A stretch of 64,000 nucleotides of DNA, from positions 22,397 through 86,396 of the IMG/VR virus record IMGVR_UViG_3300017917_001194; one strand, written 5' to 3'. Below the pieces are notes generated by a model that ran no database searches, was not told the DNA's origin, and saw only the letters and a list, made by a program, of their open reading frames with translations. Within the stretch, counting starts at the first letter, position 1, and each line of letters starts with the position of its first letter. The stretch comes from a virus. The position numbers and the translations under genes were made by a program. Of this stretch, positions 27,592-36,879 are shown piece after piece.

Positions 27592-28585
27592 TTAGTACTC
27601 CTTTGTATGTTTCATTCAGCCAGCGTCCAAACTGTTCTGAAAATTCGCTACACTTGTTAAGCTCATACTTGCCGCAAAACTGCATGAAGCGAACACCCAC
27701 TTGTCCTATATCTTTGTGCGATAACTGCACACGAATAGCTGAGTCAACTGCATCTTTAATCTCTTGTGGTTGTGCTGTAAGATCAATCAAATGACAGTTA
27801 CGTTCATAATCATCTAACACACGATGTTCAACACCATTGTGATCAGTCCAACGCTGTAACATCAAGTTGTTCCAGTTGTAACCTTTTTTGTCCTTATCTT
27901 CAAATGCTTCTTGTAATCCAACCTTATTCTTAGTGCCCTTGGTTCGTACGCCAGGAAAGGCACTAAACACATTATCCGAACTATCGCCACGCATACACTT
28001 TTCAAATAATAGCCACTGCGGATTAGGAATAGTTTTAGGCTGTTTGGTCTTTTTGTCGATAACTTCACGTCCTTTAGCATCATAGATACCTTTTAATGTG
28101 ATTAACTCATCTGTAATGCCGTTGTATTGATCTACGTTTTCTGCGATGAGCTGAACAAAGTCAGTATCGCTTGATACTATTGTGTGATGGTCTTGTGGGT
28201 GTAGAGCAATCCAACGAGCTATAATATCGTCAGCTTCTGCATTTTCATGACGTATTACGCTACAGTTTGTTTTGGTAGACAAGTATTTAGTCAAGTTATC
28301 ATACGTTTCCCAGAACAACTTATCTTCTTCTTGCTCATCTTCTGTTAGGGCCGCACGGGCTACAGCACGGTTCTTTTTGTAAGGCTCGTAGTAATCTTTA
28401 CGCCAACTACGCCCTTCTAGGGCAAATACCACGTGATCTGCTTTGAAGCGTGTGGCTACTTTGTTAGCGGCCATCATAGTAACGTGTAGAGCAAAGCCTA
28501 GTTTGGTCCAGGTATCACTTGCTTTGAACGCACCATGGCGGGCACGGAAAAACATATTAGCCGTATCAATTAGAACGTAGTTCAT
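27575..28585 (-). CDS. rnh: T4 RNase H-like 5'-3' nuclease (336 aa)
   Basis: A FEN-1/5'-exonuclease-family protein that removes RNA primers and flaps at the lagging strand. Visible acidic metal ligands: LIDTANMFFRARHG (residues 5-18), VVFALEGRSWRKDYYEPYKK, HENAEADDIIARW, IVSSDTDFVQLIAENVDQYN and MRGDSSDNVFSAFPGVRTKG with the helix-hairpin-helix that follows. Its length is close to T4 RNase H (about 305). It works with the phage polymerase and clamp encoded at 52-57 kb. Confidence 0.88.
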   Translation of the reverse strand: MNYVLIDTANMFFRARHGAFKASDTWTKLGFALHVTMMAANKVATRFKADHVVFALEGRSWRKDYYEPYKKNRAVARAALTEDEQEEDKLFWETYDNLTKYLSTKTNCSVIRHENAEADDIIARWIALHPQDHHTIVSSDTDFVQLIAENVDQYNGITDELITLKGIYDAKGREVIDKKTKQPKTIPNPQWLLFEKCMRGDSSDNVFSAFPGVRTKGTKNKVGLQEAFEDKDKKGYNWNNLMLQRWTDHNGVEHRVLDDYERNCHLIDLTAQPQEIKDAVDSAIRVQLSHKDIGQVGVRFMQFCGKYELNKCSEFSEQFGRWLNETYKGVLNDNRS

Positions 28586-28592
28586 TAAAACC

Positions 28593-29306
28593 CTATATTA
28601 TTTTGTTATCAACAATGTATTGTAACATAAAACGGGCAAAATAGCTATGGCCGTCCTTACCAAAATGCCATGAATCGGGCGCAACCGTTTCAATTCCGGC
28701 TGATTTGATTATACTGTTGAAAGTTTGTGTAGAATCATATGGTCCGATATAACTTTTACCCCAGTTGTGTTGTTCGTTTACAGGAATTCGAGTAAAATCA
28801 TTATTGCCGTTGACAAAGATATGTTTGATATTAAGATTTTTAAGCTCTCGATGAAATTCCCAAATTTTATCATGCCAATGCTGTGTACATAAATTCCAAT
28901 CTACATTAGCAATATAATTTTTATACGTGAGTTGTAAAGATTCTGGAACATCGTCGATACCACTAGCATTAACTTGATAGTAGGTACCATCCTCATCTTG
29001 CCATTCTTCTCGTTCCCAAGTTGACCATTGAATGATCATTAATAATTCATCTTGACCACTATAGTGGCTATCTAACCATTCTCGAGTGGTGCGTAGTATT
29101 CGTGTGTTAGAACTAGCACTTTCAGCACCACAATGAAACCCTGCTCTAATTGATCGACTTAGTAAGGTGCCCCAACTAATTGCGAGATTTTCTGGATGCG
29201 GTGCTCGACCCATGTAAAACAACTCAGGATCATCTATGGCGAATGCATGTGGATTTACTGCTTCGGCAGCCGCTGTGTGGCTGTCACCGTTTACATATAA
29301 TATCAT
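28593..29306 (-). CDS. SGNH-type hydrolase-like protein (237 aa)
   Basis: The start at 29306 (MILYVNGDSHTAAAEAVNPH) gives an ATGA overlap. The nucleophile block GDSHT, a G/N-rich block (IFVNGNNDF) and the catalytic D-x2-H pair (DSWHFGKDGHSYFARFMLQY) follow the SGNH/GDSL lipase-acylhydrolase pattern. A similar protein lies at 42256. Such enzymes remove or transfer acyl groups on glycans. It sits at the start of the glycan-modification region. Confidence 0.72.
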   Translation of the reverse strand: MILYVNGDSHTAAAEAVNPHAFAIDDPELFYMGRAPHPENLAISWGTLLSRSIRAGFHCGAESASSNTRILRTTREWLDSHYSGQDELLMIIQWSTWEREEWQDEDGTYYQVNASGIDDVPESLQLTYKNYIANVDWNLCTQHWHDKIWEFHRELKNLNIKHIFVNGNNDFTRIPVNEQHNWGKSYIGPYDSTQTFNSIIKSAGIETVAPDSWHFGKDGHSYFARFMLQYIVDNKII

Positions 29307-30118
29307 ATAAAAATTTCGTGTGGTAGTTTTGTTTGGTTGTCGACGCAATATAGTTTGTCAATGATATCTTTGTCGATAACCGTTGGATCAACATACCAAT
29401 CTTCAAAAGGTTCCCACGTGTTTGTGGAATAATTTTTAACCGCAACATTGTCAATTAATAAAAGATATCCTAACGATTTGAGATAATCTCTACTTTCTTT
29501 TTGTATCTGTTCGTTGTTGTTAAACACATCAGTTTCAAAAGTAATAGCCGAAAATCTATGAGTAGTAGGAATTCTTTTTAGACATGCTAAACTACAAGAC
29601 TCATCTAAATCAACTTGCAAGTAATCAATTTGATAATCAAATGCTTGTAACAATAATTTAAAGTCAGTATGCCAGGCGTTTGATAACATAAGGTTGCCGC
29701 CTGGTCTAAGACGTTGCCATTCTTCTTTAAGGTTTTCTCTAAAATCAATACTAACGCCGCTCCAACCAAATTCTGTTTCGAGCAAATAAGTATTGCTCAT
29801 ATATTGTGGTTCACTGGCACCAAGTTCAACAAAAGTTCCTTGTTGTTTTCCATTCATCACAGTCAATACAAAGATATCCTGCCAACTTTGCGAATAATTT
29901 TGTTTTAGTATATTACAGTTGTTAAATGGATATTTTAATCTCAAACTTGAGTGATAGATTGGATCAAACTCAATTCGAGATTCTAAGGTTTGTTTAATTC
30001 CAAAATCTGTAATGTGGTCTAAAGACTGTAAATTTAAAAATTCTTCGTAGCTAGGCCATCCTGATGGATGAGATATTCGATCGTAATTATAATTACGTTC
30101 TCGTATGCCAAACATCAA
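29303..30118 (-). CDS. FkbM-like SAM methyltransferase (271 aa)
   Basis: The SAM-binding core is FVELGASEPQYMSNTYLLET with WSGVSIDFRENL (acidic end of strand 2) and the later IDYLQVDLDESCSLACLKRI with FSAITFETD, all as in FkbM-type O-methyltransferases. The N-terminal 90 residues (QNYSQSWQDIFVL) also match this family, whose members methylate sugar hydroxyls or related groups. Coupled to the SGNH gene, so the two probably act on one glycan. Confidence 0.8.
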   Translation of the reverse strand: MMFGIRERNYNYDRISHPSGWPSYEEFLNLQSLDHITDFGIKQTLESRIEFDPIYHSSLRLKYPFNNCNILKQNYSQSWQDIFVLTVMNGKQQGTFVELGASEPQYMSNTYLLETEFGWSGVSIDFRENLKEEWQRLRPGGNLMLSNAWHTDFKLLLQAFDYQIDYLQVDLDESCSLACLKRIPTTHRFSAITFETDVFNNNEQIQKESRDYLKSLGYLLLIDNVAVKNYSTNTWEPFEDWYVDPTVIDKDIIDKLYCVDNQTKLPHEIFI

Positions 30119-30501
30119 CTTACTTCTCTACGTCCATTACCTAAGTCTTTGCTTTTTACTACTCTTCCATATTCAGGATTTATTGCTTGATCTTGTTCGT
30201 ATGTTTCTAATACTACATTACGACAAACATTTTGGAACCAACGATCTACAATATCACTTTCGGGTTCGTTGGGTTTCATTTGATATCCAGCACGTACTAA
30301 ATTAGCAATAAACTTATCATTCCAATCAAGCTCAAAACTACCTTCGCTTAGATTTTCTGGATTTACATCCATACTAAGAATGCCTACCCATGGTTCACCT
30401 TTTTCTGTAGCAATTTCTTTTTCAGTTTTCTTAGGTGCGGCTTTCTTTGGCTCCTCGGCCTTAACTGGTTTCTTCTTTTTGAATATGTCAAATATTCCCA
30501 T
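30115..30501 (-). CDS. Hypothetical protein with Lys-rich leader (128 aa)
   Basis: It starts MGIFDIFKKKKPVKAEEPKK, a short hydrophobic anchor-like piece followed by a charged linker. The folded part is EPWVGILSMDVNPENLSEGS and ELDWNDKFIANLVRAGYQMK, ending in a basic tail. It looks like a conserved phage protein with an N-terminal tether, but I cannot assign a function. Coupled on both sides. Confidence 0.7.
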   Translation of the reverse strand: MGIFDIFKKKKPVKAEEPKKAAPKKTEKEIATEKGEPWVGILSMDVNPENLSEGSFELDWNDKFIANLVRAGYQMKPNEPESDIVDRWFQNVCRNVVLETYEQDQAINPEYGRVVKSKDLGNGRREVS

Positions 30502-30746
30502 TAGTCACTCACTTTCTTAATTATCATGATCAACGCTTCGTTACTATCGAACCAACGATCGTCGATAACCGGTTCGCCTGGTCCTGTCCATATAGCACGT
30601 CCACGCATGGCTGTTTCCATCCATAACCAACGTTTTGTTTTGTAACAACGACGCGGCCAGAAACAATATTTGTACTCGTAATTGGCTCGATCCAACCAAC
30701 TGTCTTGTGCTTGCACATCATCACGATATAAACCTTGTGGATACAT
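30501..30746 (-). CDS. Small W-rich hypothetical protein (81 aa)
   Basis: It begins MYPQGLYRDDVQAQDSWLDR and has many aromatic residues (YKYCFWPRRCYKTKRWLWME), then AIWTGPGEPVIDDRWFDSNE and a short helix (ALIMIIKKVSD). It overlaps the NadE stop by one base. The C-terminal shape is loosely like the small-array proteins at 225-3711 but lacks their motif. Confidence 0.68.
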   Translation of the reverse strand: MYPQGLYRDDVQAQDSWLDRANYEYKYCFWPRRCYKTKRWLWMETAMRGRAIWTGPGEPVIDDRWFDSNEALIMIIKKVSD

Positions 30747-31489
30747 TATTTTTTAAACACCGGTATAGGTTGCATCTTGTGTAAGTTTCTAGCACGAATC
30801 TTACGATACTGATACAACACCATAGCATCAGCGTCACTCTTTGGCACAATATCCTGCTCGTCCATGATCATAGCACGTTCAAGTTCTGGATAGCCTAGGC
30901 CACCTAGTTGATCACGATCCACACGCCCATCCTCCCACAGTCCGTCTGTTGGTTCTGCTTGAATAATGCGTTCATCAATGCCTAACTCACGTCCTAGAGC
31001 CCACACTTCAGTTTTCATTAAGTCAGCAATAGGACTAATATCCACTCCACCATCGCCGTACTTGGTAAAGAAACCTACACCAAAGTCTTCAACCTTGTTG
31101 CCTGTGCCTACTACGATGCCATTACAACTTTGTGCTATTTGATACAGTGCCATCATACGCAAGCGACTACGACTGTTAGCAAACGCTAGTTCACTTGAGT
31201 AGTTACCCATGATCTCTTCAAAGCGATCAAACGTGCTAGTTAGGTTAATAATCTCTGAACGCACATTTGGATAGTTGTTGGCTAACCAGAAACAATGATC
31301 CAAACTTAAATTATGTAAATCATCACGCTGGCGAATAGGTAGTGCCACTGCGATAGTATGTAGGCCTGTGCGAGCACACAATGTACTTACCACAGCACTA
31401 TCAATACCACCCGACACACCTACTACAAGACTGGTAATGCCATTCTTCTCGGCGTAGTCTTTGATCCAAGTTGTAATTTGATCTTTCAT
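30746..31489 (-). CDS. nadE: NAD+ synthetase, ammonia type (247 aa)
   Basis: The last step of NAD+ synthesis: amidation of nicotinate adenine dinucleotide with ATP. The PP-loop is VVGVSGGIDSAVVSTLCART (about residues 22-41), and the NadE signature GTGNKVEDFGVGFFTKYGDG with GGVDISPIADLMKTEVWALG is clear. No glutaminase domain. It lies right after queE, where queC might be expected, but it has NadE and not QueC signatures. It probably supports NAD supply during infection. Confidence 0.9.
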   Translation of the reverse strand: MKDQITTWIKDYAEKNGITSLVVGVSGGIDSAVVSTLCARTGLHTIAVALPIRQRDDLHNLSLDHCFWLANNYPNVRSEIINLTSTFDRFEEIMGNYSSELAFANSRSRLRMMALYQIAQSCNGIVVGTGNKVEDFGVGFFTKYGDGGVDISPIADLMKTEVWALGRELGIDERIIQAEPTDGLWEDGRVDRDQLGGLGYPELERAMIMDEQDIVPKSDADAMVLYQYRKIRARNLHKMQPIPVFKK

Positions 31490-32355
31490 TTACCCCAACC
31501 ATTTCCCCACAAGTCCACGTGTAGTCGTGGGCTATAATACCAACCACGTTCACAACACACGTCTGCGATACGTACTTTGTTTGCTTCATATGGTGCTACA
31601 ATACCACCTTGTGGCATTAGATATACATTACCTTTAAACCCTGCCGCACGATAAGCGTCTGTTGCCTTGATTGCTTCTAACAAATGCTCATCAGTTTCTA
31701 CAACAAACTTAAGGTAAGCATGACCATGATTTTGATAATCGCAAACAATATCAGGACAGATAGCATCATCCCACTTTTCTCCACTTGCTGATAATTTAGC
31801 ACTTATACTAAATGTAACTTCACGTTTATTAGGGCCACCCCAATCATCTTGCCATTCAATTAGCCACTGCTTAAAATCTTCATGTAACTTTTGAGTACCG
31901 TTAGTTTCAAAAGTAATATTCTTAAGATCCTTCATGCGTGGGTGCTCAAGCAATTCTTGATAAGCACGTTGCCAACCTAACAACGGTTCACCACCTGTGA
32001 TAACCAAGTGTACATCATTGCCATTGTTTTGTACCCACTGATTATTAGGAGTAAGAGCTAACATCTTATCTACAAGATTTTCTGTAGTATATGTTGGACT
32101 CAAGTGTTTAAAGTCTGGGTGCCAACTTGCATAACTATCACAACCTGTGGTTACAAGTGGAAGACTGTTAAAGTCTTTGTACAATTCTACATTCTTGGCA
32201 ACTTCATCTGCCTCTGTGCTTAGTTCTCCTGGTTTACAACCAAATCCTGCACATTTAAAGTTACAACCATATGTTCGCAAAAACACTGAAGGAACGCCAA
32301 CAAAACGTCCTTCACCTTGCAAACTATAAAATATTTCGCTTACTTTTATTTTCAT
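31486..32355 (-). CDS. queE: 7-carboxy-7-deazaguanine synthase QueE (289 aa)
   Basis: A radical SAM enzyme that turns 6-carboxytetrahydropterin into 7-carboxy-7-deazaguanine (CDG). The start IFYSLQGEGRFVGVPSVFLR and the cluster region TYGCNFKCAGFGCKPGELST are typical of phage QueE, with Cys spacing C-x3-C-x4-C instead of the usual C-x3-C-x2-C. VITGGEPLLGWQ and FETNGTQKL are the SAM and substrate motifs. A further CDSY (TTGCDSYASWHPDF) is found in an insertion. Coupled to nadE and the phosphoribosyltransferase gene. Confidence 0.9.
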   Translation of the reverse strand: MKIKVSEIFYSLQGEGRFVGVPSVFLRTYGCNFKCAGFGCKPGELSTEADEVAKNVELYKDFNSLPLVTTGCDSYASWHPDFKHLSPTYTTENLVDKMLALTPNNQWVQNNGNDVHLVITGGEPLLGWQRAYQELLEHPRMKDLKNITFETNGTQKLHEDFKQWLIEWQDDWGGPNKREVTFSISAKLSASGEKWDDAICPDIVCDYQNHGHAYLKFVVETDEHLLEAIKATDAYRAAGFKGNVYLMPQGGIVAPYEANKVRIADVCCERGWYYSPRLHVDLWGNGWGK

Positions 32356-32849
32356 CTAGTCCACCAACTTTCCCATGGGAAATCAATCCAAACATCTTCT
32401 TCTGCTTTGTTTATTGTAACAGCTGAATAGTCAATTGTCAACTCCGATTTACTTGATTCGTTATCGTATAATGTGGCTACTCGAACCCGATTGTTCCAGA
32501 CCTTGGTCCAACTGACATCATCCGGTAAACACATACCTTGCCAATCCTGTTTGATCCAATTTAGAGTAGCACCGGTATCATTGATATCATCCACAATAAG
32601 GATTCGCTTGCCTGTAAGTGCATCTTCGCTCATCCATGTATTGGATTCTTCGTAAGCATGATCACGTAAGTTGACCTTGAGTGTGTGCATAGGCACATCT
32701 AAGTATTGGCTAATCATGTTAGCAGGCACTAACCCGCCACGTGTAAGTCCCACAACATAATCTGGAATCCATTGATCCTTGTGCATCTGGCGGAGAATCT
32801 CTTGCACCTGATGTTCAACATCAGTCCAAGTTACTAGTTGTTTTTTCAT
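32352..32849 (-). CDS. Type I phosphoribosyltransferase (165 aa)
   Basis: The PRPP-binding signature is RILIVDDINDTGATLNWIKQ, with VVGLTRGGLVPANMISQYLD upstream. This matches the xanthine/hypoxanthine phosphoribosyltransferase group. It could salvage purine bases into nucleotides or handle a 7-deazaguanine base. It is ATGA-coupled to queE, which supports a link with deazapurine metabolism, though not proof. Confidence 0.8.
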   Translation of the reverse strand: MKKQLVTWTDVEHQVQEILRQMHKDQWIPDYVVGLTRGGLVPANMISQYLDVPMHTLKVNLRDHAYEESNTWMSEDALTGKRILIVDDINDTGATLNWIKQDWQGMCLPDDVSWTKVWNNRVRVATLYDNESSKSELTIDYSAVTINKAEEDVWIDFPWESWWTR

Positions 32850-33442
32850 TTTAAAAAGTTTTCAAAGGTTGATCTAGGCCACAAACACATGCGGCGTTTA
32901 GGTTCATTGGTGATATATTCATTAATTGCATCTACAGGATTGTCAAAGTTGTAAGGTTCTCTTTCTAAGTTTAATTCTCTAAAGTTACCAGTAGAAATAT
33001 CATTATTATTGCCTTCAACATAACTAGTAGTTAAAATATATTTTACACGACTACGAGCTATATTTGCAATAGTTTTGACCAAATCGTTATGACTAAAGTG
33101 GAATAAACAATCTCGGCAAAATAATAAATCAACTTCGGGCAACTCATCTTGACTGATATCAATCACTCTAAAATCTACTCCAGGGTATTTAGACCTATTG
33201 CTATCAACCATAAAACTTACAATATCGCCACCGATATACTTAAATCCTTTTGGAAACTGAACAGTACTCATCCAGGAATAATCACCGCATGGTGCATCAA
33301 ACATACTTGAAATATTATACTTGTTTACAAACTTAGGCAAAGCTGTGCGTACAGGTTCAGTATAATACATTGTGCTACCTGTGCCGCACAGCACATCATT
33401 CCACCTATGATTTTTTATAATATCTTCGAATACTTCTTTCAT
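32846..33442 (-). CDS. Class I SAM methyltransferase (198 aa)
   Basis: Motif I is SSMFDAPCGDYSWM (D-A-P-C-G-D), followed by FKYIGGDIVSFMVDSN, DLLFCRDCLFHFSHND and RVKYILTTSYVEG. It is a plain Rossmann methyltransferase without a target domain, of the kind that appears in glycan and secondary-metabolite clusters. Coupled to the phosphoribosyltransferase gene. Acceptor unknown. Confidence 0.78.
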   Translation of the reverse strand: MKEVFEDIIKNHRWNDVLCGTGSTMYYTEPVRTALPKFVNKYNISSMFDAPCGDYSWMSTVQFPKGFKYIGGDIVSFMVDSNRSKYPGVDFRVIDISQDELPEVDLLFCRDCLFHFSHNDLVKTIANIARSRVKYILTTSYVEGNNNDISTGNFRELNLEREPYNFDNPVDAINEYITNEPKRRMCLWPRSTFENFLK

Positions 33443-34161
33443 AGTGCGGACAAACTCTTCATGAATCTTAATTTTTCTTCTATACCACGACTACCATGTA
33501 GATGTATAATTTGACATTCCTCTATGTCAACGCCGTTCCACAAGTCTTGTCTCCACATCTCGTTAGGATCCATCCATGGAGCCTGATAGTTTAATTTTGG
33601 TAGTAACACTTCACTTAGTCGTGGCCCTTGATTCCAGAACATATGATTTAAAATAATTTGCTCAGTATCATAACTGTCGAAGTCCCATTCGTTAGCCATT
33701 GCTAATCCTTGCTCCCAAATGGCAGTTGACATAGTTGCCGGAAAATATCTTACACCGGCATTAAAAAAATGTGAGAATTTTAATTGATATTTGTTAGGTT
33801 TGTAAAACGATCTCGGATCACTAAAATTAAACATCATAAAATGCTGGTACCTATTCCAAATATCAACAGGTGCGATAGCCATTGTATCTGGATCGGTGTA
33901 GAGAATATTACACGGAGCATTGTCCTTCCAGATTTTATAAATTTCAAAAAATGTTCTATGTAGTCCTTGGTGAATAGTATCATAATTATCAGTAATATAG
34001 ATAAATTCCCATTCGCCTTTAAGGTGCTTCTTAAAACTTGCAAGACTTGTTCTATGGGCTTCTAAATAACAACTGAATAAGTTTGGTTCATTACTCCGAT
34101 CCCTAAAGGACCAGTTGGTGCTTTTTAACTCATATAAACTTTTAACTAATATATTTTTCAT
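33439..34161 (-). CDS. Glycosyltransferase-like protein (240 aa)
   Basis: It has a GT-A look: an N-terminal strand-helix unit (NILVKSLYELKS), then EWEFIYITDNYDTIHQ, and the likely metal/nucleotide site PCNILYTDPDTMAIAPVDIW (D-P-D). The HFFNAGVRYFPAT and FDSYDTEQIILNHMFWNQGP blocks are like those of family 8/34-type transferases with an N-A-G and a D-x-x-x motif. It lies among methyltransferases and GTs. Donor and acceptor unknown. Confidence 0.6.
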   Translation of the reverse strand: MKNILVKSLYELKSTNWSFRDRSNEPNLFSCYLEAHRTSLASFKKHLKGEWEFIYITDNYDTIHQGLHRTFFEIYKIWKDNAPCNILYTDPDTMAIAPVDIWNRYQHFMMFNFSDPRSFYKPNKYQLKFSHFFNAGVRYFPATMSTAIWEQGLAMANEWDFDSYDTEQIILNHMFWNQGPRLSEVLLPKLNYQAPWMDPNEMWRQDLWNGVDIEECQIIHLHGSRGIEEKLRFMKSLSAL

Positions 34162-34901
34162 TTTTTAGGTACCATGTATAACCAGGACATATTGCTAGGA
34201 CGACCTTCATGTACTAATGCCCACTTGTCGCAATCACTTAGTTCTTTAAGAAACTCAAATTGATAAGGATCTTTTGATTTTTGATCAATTTTGTGTATAG
34301 TGTGTGTGTTAATAAATCTTGAGATTAATGTGTCGGTAATGCCAGCAATCATACAATCATGGCACTCAACCAACATAATAGATTTTTGTAAAGATGGCAC
34401 TTTTACAGGATCAAGTAAGTTGATCTCTTCACCTTCACAATCAACAATCAACAGAGGTCTCTCGGGCATGTAAATTTTTGATTCGAGCCATTCACAATTT
34501 ATAGATTTCTCACTTACATCAAGACTTCGAACACTATTTGCCAGAGCATTGTTTATAGTAACAAACATAGCCTTAATATTAATATCAATTGCCAATCCTG
34601 GTGTGTGGGGTAATCTTCTACTAAACCCTACGGCATAGTATCCCTCGGCGCAACCAATGTTAATAAACAAATCAGGTTTCTTTGCGATTGCATCTTCGAT
34701 CGCTAGGTGTAATTCATCTTCATAGACACCTAATAATTTTGCCGCAGTATCTCCGTCACCCCAGGAAGTTCTTGGCACAATAGTCATACCTTTAAACGGC
34801 CCAGTTTGTACACGACCGTCGGTGTGATGAAAGATATATGGAATAAGCTCTACACGTCGAGCATTAGCAATATCTTGTAAATGTCTTTCTAGTGCGCTCA
34901 T
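34158..34901 (-). CDS. FkbM-like SAM methyltransferase (247 aa)
   Basis: Motif I LFINIGCAEGYYAVGFSRRL with GLAIDINIKAMF (strand 2), then PLLIVDCEGEEINLLDP and KSIMLVECHDCMIAGITDTL, which follow the FkbM/O-methyltransferase layout. The N-terminal 80 residues include GPFKGMTIVPRTSWGDGDTA, a conserved lead-in of glycan-methylating enzymes. Overlapping neighbours suggest one polycistronic message. Confidence 0.75.
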   Translation of the reverse strand: MSALERHLQDIANARRVELIPYIFHHTDGRVQTGPFKGMTIVPRTSWGDGDTAAKLLGVYEDELHLAIEDAIAKKPDLFINIGCAEGYYAVGFSRRLPHTPGLAIDINIKAMFVTINNALANSVRSLDVSEKSINCEWLESKIYMPERPLLIVDCEGEEINLLDPVKVPSLQKSIMLVECHDCMIAGITDTLISRFINTHTIHKIDQKSKDPYQFEFLKELSDCDKWALVHEGRPSNMSWLYMVPKK

Positions 34902-35734
34902 TGTTTGCCACCTGAAAATTTAACTGTAAAGTGAGCCATTTGTTTGTTAACATCGTTCTCTTTGAGTTTTTGCCAAGGATCTTGTATACCGGCTTTAATG
35001 TTTCGCCAGAATGTAGTATCAAGACCTTGTTTATCCATATATTGGCTCAATAATTCTGTTTCTCTCATGCGTAAATTAATCCAAGCTATGTTGTGGAAAT
35101 CTTTTGGATTATTAGGATTACCTTCTAACAACTCCATATGCCTTTCTTGGAAGGTTGGATCATCATTATTACCAGTTAAATCTTTGCGATCATGTGTGAC
35201 ATACACTTCAATGCGTTTCCAAATGTCAAGTTTATATGCAACTTGGCTAAGCCAGGCGTCCGTCAACGGATGTGGACTAAGATAAGTGAGTTGTTCTAAC
35301 CATGCCCTCGGAACAATAGGAAAAATACTGTATGGGTGATCTTTGTGGGTGTGTACTGCTAATAATTTAAATTGTCCGGTGTGTTCGGTGATTTTACGAT
35401 CCCACCCGGATGTGTCCATTAGTGCATCATCGTTCCAGAAGAAATACCAATCGGCACTTACTGAATTTGCCAGTGTGTTAATATACTCGTTTAATCGTTG
35501 GTATCCTAGTGGTTCAAATTCTTGAACTTCATAATCAATGCCCTTATTGTCAAGGTATGGTTGCACATGTTCGTCAAAGTGTTTACGACCGACAGTGTCG
35601 TCGTTGTCAAATGCAAACATAATAATAATATCTTTTATGTCCAGCGCACGATTGACAAGTCCTATTACACTTCTTGCTAGTGCATCTGTTCTTCCCCGTG
35701 TGGGCAATAATACTGCTATTTTATATTCATTCAT
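34898..35734 (-). CDS. Glycosyltransferase family 2-like protein (278 aa)
   Basis: A GT-A protein: IAVLLPTRGRTDALARSVIG at the N-terminus binds the nucleotide, and SADWYFFWNDDALMDTSGWD carries the DxD-like N-D-D motif. The rest, including IFPIVPRAWLEQLTYLSPHP, is acceptor-side. It adds a sugar to an unknown acceptor. ATGA-coupled to purT, an odd neighbour, so the operon mixes purine and glycan genes. Confidence 0.78.
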   Translation of the reverse strand: MNEYKIAVLLPTRGRTDALARSVIGLVNRALDIKDIIIMFAFDNDDTVGRKHFDEHVQPYLDNKGIDYEVQEFEPLGYQRLNEYINTLANSVSADWYFFWNDDALMDTSGWDRKITEHTGQFKLLAVHTHKDHPYSIFPIVPRAWLEQLTYLSPHPLTDAWLSQVAYKLDIWKRIEVYVTHDRKDLTGNNDDPTFQERHMELLEGNPNNPKDFHNIAWINLRMRETELLSQYMDKQGLDTTFWRNIKAGIQDPWQKLKENDVNKQMAHFTVKFSGGKQ

Positions 35735-36879
35735 GATGTTCTTTCTGAAATTACTTTTACTTTACCAGCGGCATGTCTAGCAGTTTCTAAAGCATTATCA
35801 CCCGAAGCTAGAACCACCCCCATTCTACGATATGGACGAGTAGTAGGTTTACCAAAGATTCTAACATCTACATTCGGCACAGACAATGCATCTTCAACAC
35901 CAGTGTATTTAGGTGCAATACCGTCCCGGTCTGCTAAAATAACGGCGCTGGCACCTTCACGCGAAGTAATCACCGGAATAGGCAATCCTAATATAGCACG
36001 AGCATGTAAATCAAACTCAGTTAAATTTTGACTAATCAGTGTAACCATACCAGTGTCGTGAGGGCGTGGGCTTAGTTCACTAAAAATAACTTCGTCTTTA
36101 GTAACAAAGAATTCAACACCAAAGATGCCCGAGCCTCCAAGATCATCTGTAATAGTTTTAGCCATGTGTTGTGCGATAGCGATATGCTCAGGTTTCATTG
36201 TTTGTGGTTGCCAACTGTACTGATAATCGCCACGTTCCTGTACATGACCAATAGGATCGCAATACAATGTGGTGCCATCTTGTTGACGAATAGTTAACAG
36301 AGTAATTTCAAACTCGAAGTTGATAAACTCCTCTACAATAACTTTCTTTCTGTCTCCACGCATGTTAGCACAAGCATAGTCCCAGCTTTTAATAATATCT
36401 TCTGGATTGTGTACTACACTTTGACCTTTACCTGAGCTGCTCATAACAGGTTTAACTACAACAGGAAATCCAATGTCATTTGCTTTTAGAGCAAGTTCTT
36501 CGCCAGTCTCAGCATATTCAAATCTTGCTGTACGTAACCCGAGACTCTTGGCATTGTCACGAATCCGATCTCTATTCATAGTTAGATTAACTGCTCTGGC
36601 ACTAGGAACAATATGTTTACCTTGTGCTTCTAACTCAACTAATAGTTCAGTTCTAATTGCCTCAATCTCTGGTACAATTAAATCAGGATTATAGTATTCG
36701 ATTACTCGTTGTAGTTCACTTGCATCTAACATATCGCAAACAGTATTATAATCTGCAACTTGCATGGCAGGAGCATTTGGATAACTGTCCACGGCGATAA
36801 CAGTACAACCGAGTCTCTTGGCACTGATAACAAATTCCTTACCTAGTTCTCCCGAACCTAACAACAATATAGTTTTCAT
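35731..36879 (-). CDS. purT: Formate-dependent GAR transformylase PurT (382 aa)
   Basis: An ATP-grasp enzyme that makes formyl-GAR from GAR, ATP and formate in purine synthesis. Visible: ILLLGSGELGKEFVISAKRL at the N-terminus, NRDRIRDNAKSLGLRTARFE, VVKPVMSSSGKGQSVVHNPE (nucleotide loop), GGSGIFGVEFFVTKDEVIFS (metal-binding Glu) and ELSPRPHDTGMVTLISQNLT. It is full length. Purine genes in phages feed DNA synthesis and could raise GTP, the precursor of the 7-deazaguanine route. Confidence 0.9.
   Translation of the reverse strand: MKTILLLGSGELGKEFVISAKRLGCTVIAVDSYPNAPAMQVADYNTVCDMLDASELQRVIEYYNPDLIVPEIEAIRTELLVELEAQGKHIVPSARAVNLTMNRDRIRDNAKSLGLRTARFEYAETGEELALKANDIGFPVVVKPVMSSSGKGQSVVHNPEDIIKSWDYACANMRGDRKKVIVEEFINFEFEITLLTIRQQDGTTLYCDPIGHVQERGDYQYSWQPQTMKPEHIAIAQHMAKTITDDLGGSGIFGVEFFVTKDEVIFSELSPRPHDTGMVTLISQNLTEFDLHARAILGLPIPVITSREGASAVILADRDGIAPKYTGVEDALSVPNVDVRIFGKPTTRPYRRMGVVLASGDNALETARHAAGKVKVISERTS

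Noticed and set aside
30746-31489. QueC next to QueE
   Set aside because: The PP-loop fits both families, but the GTGNKVED and SPIADLMKTE signatures are NadE, and the QueC zinc cysteines are absent.
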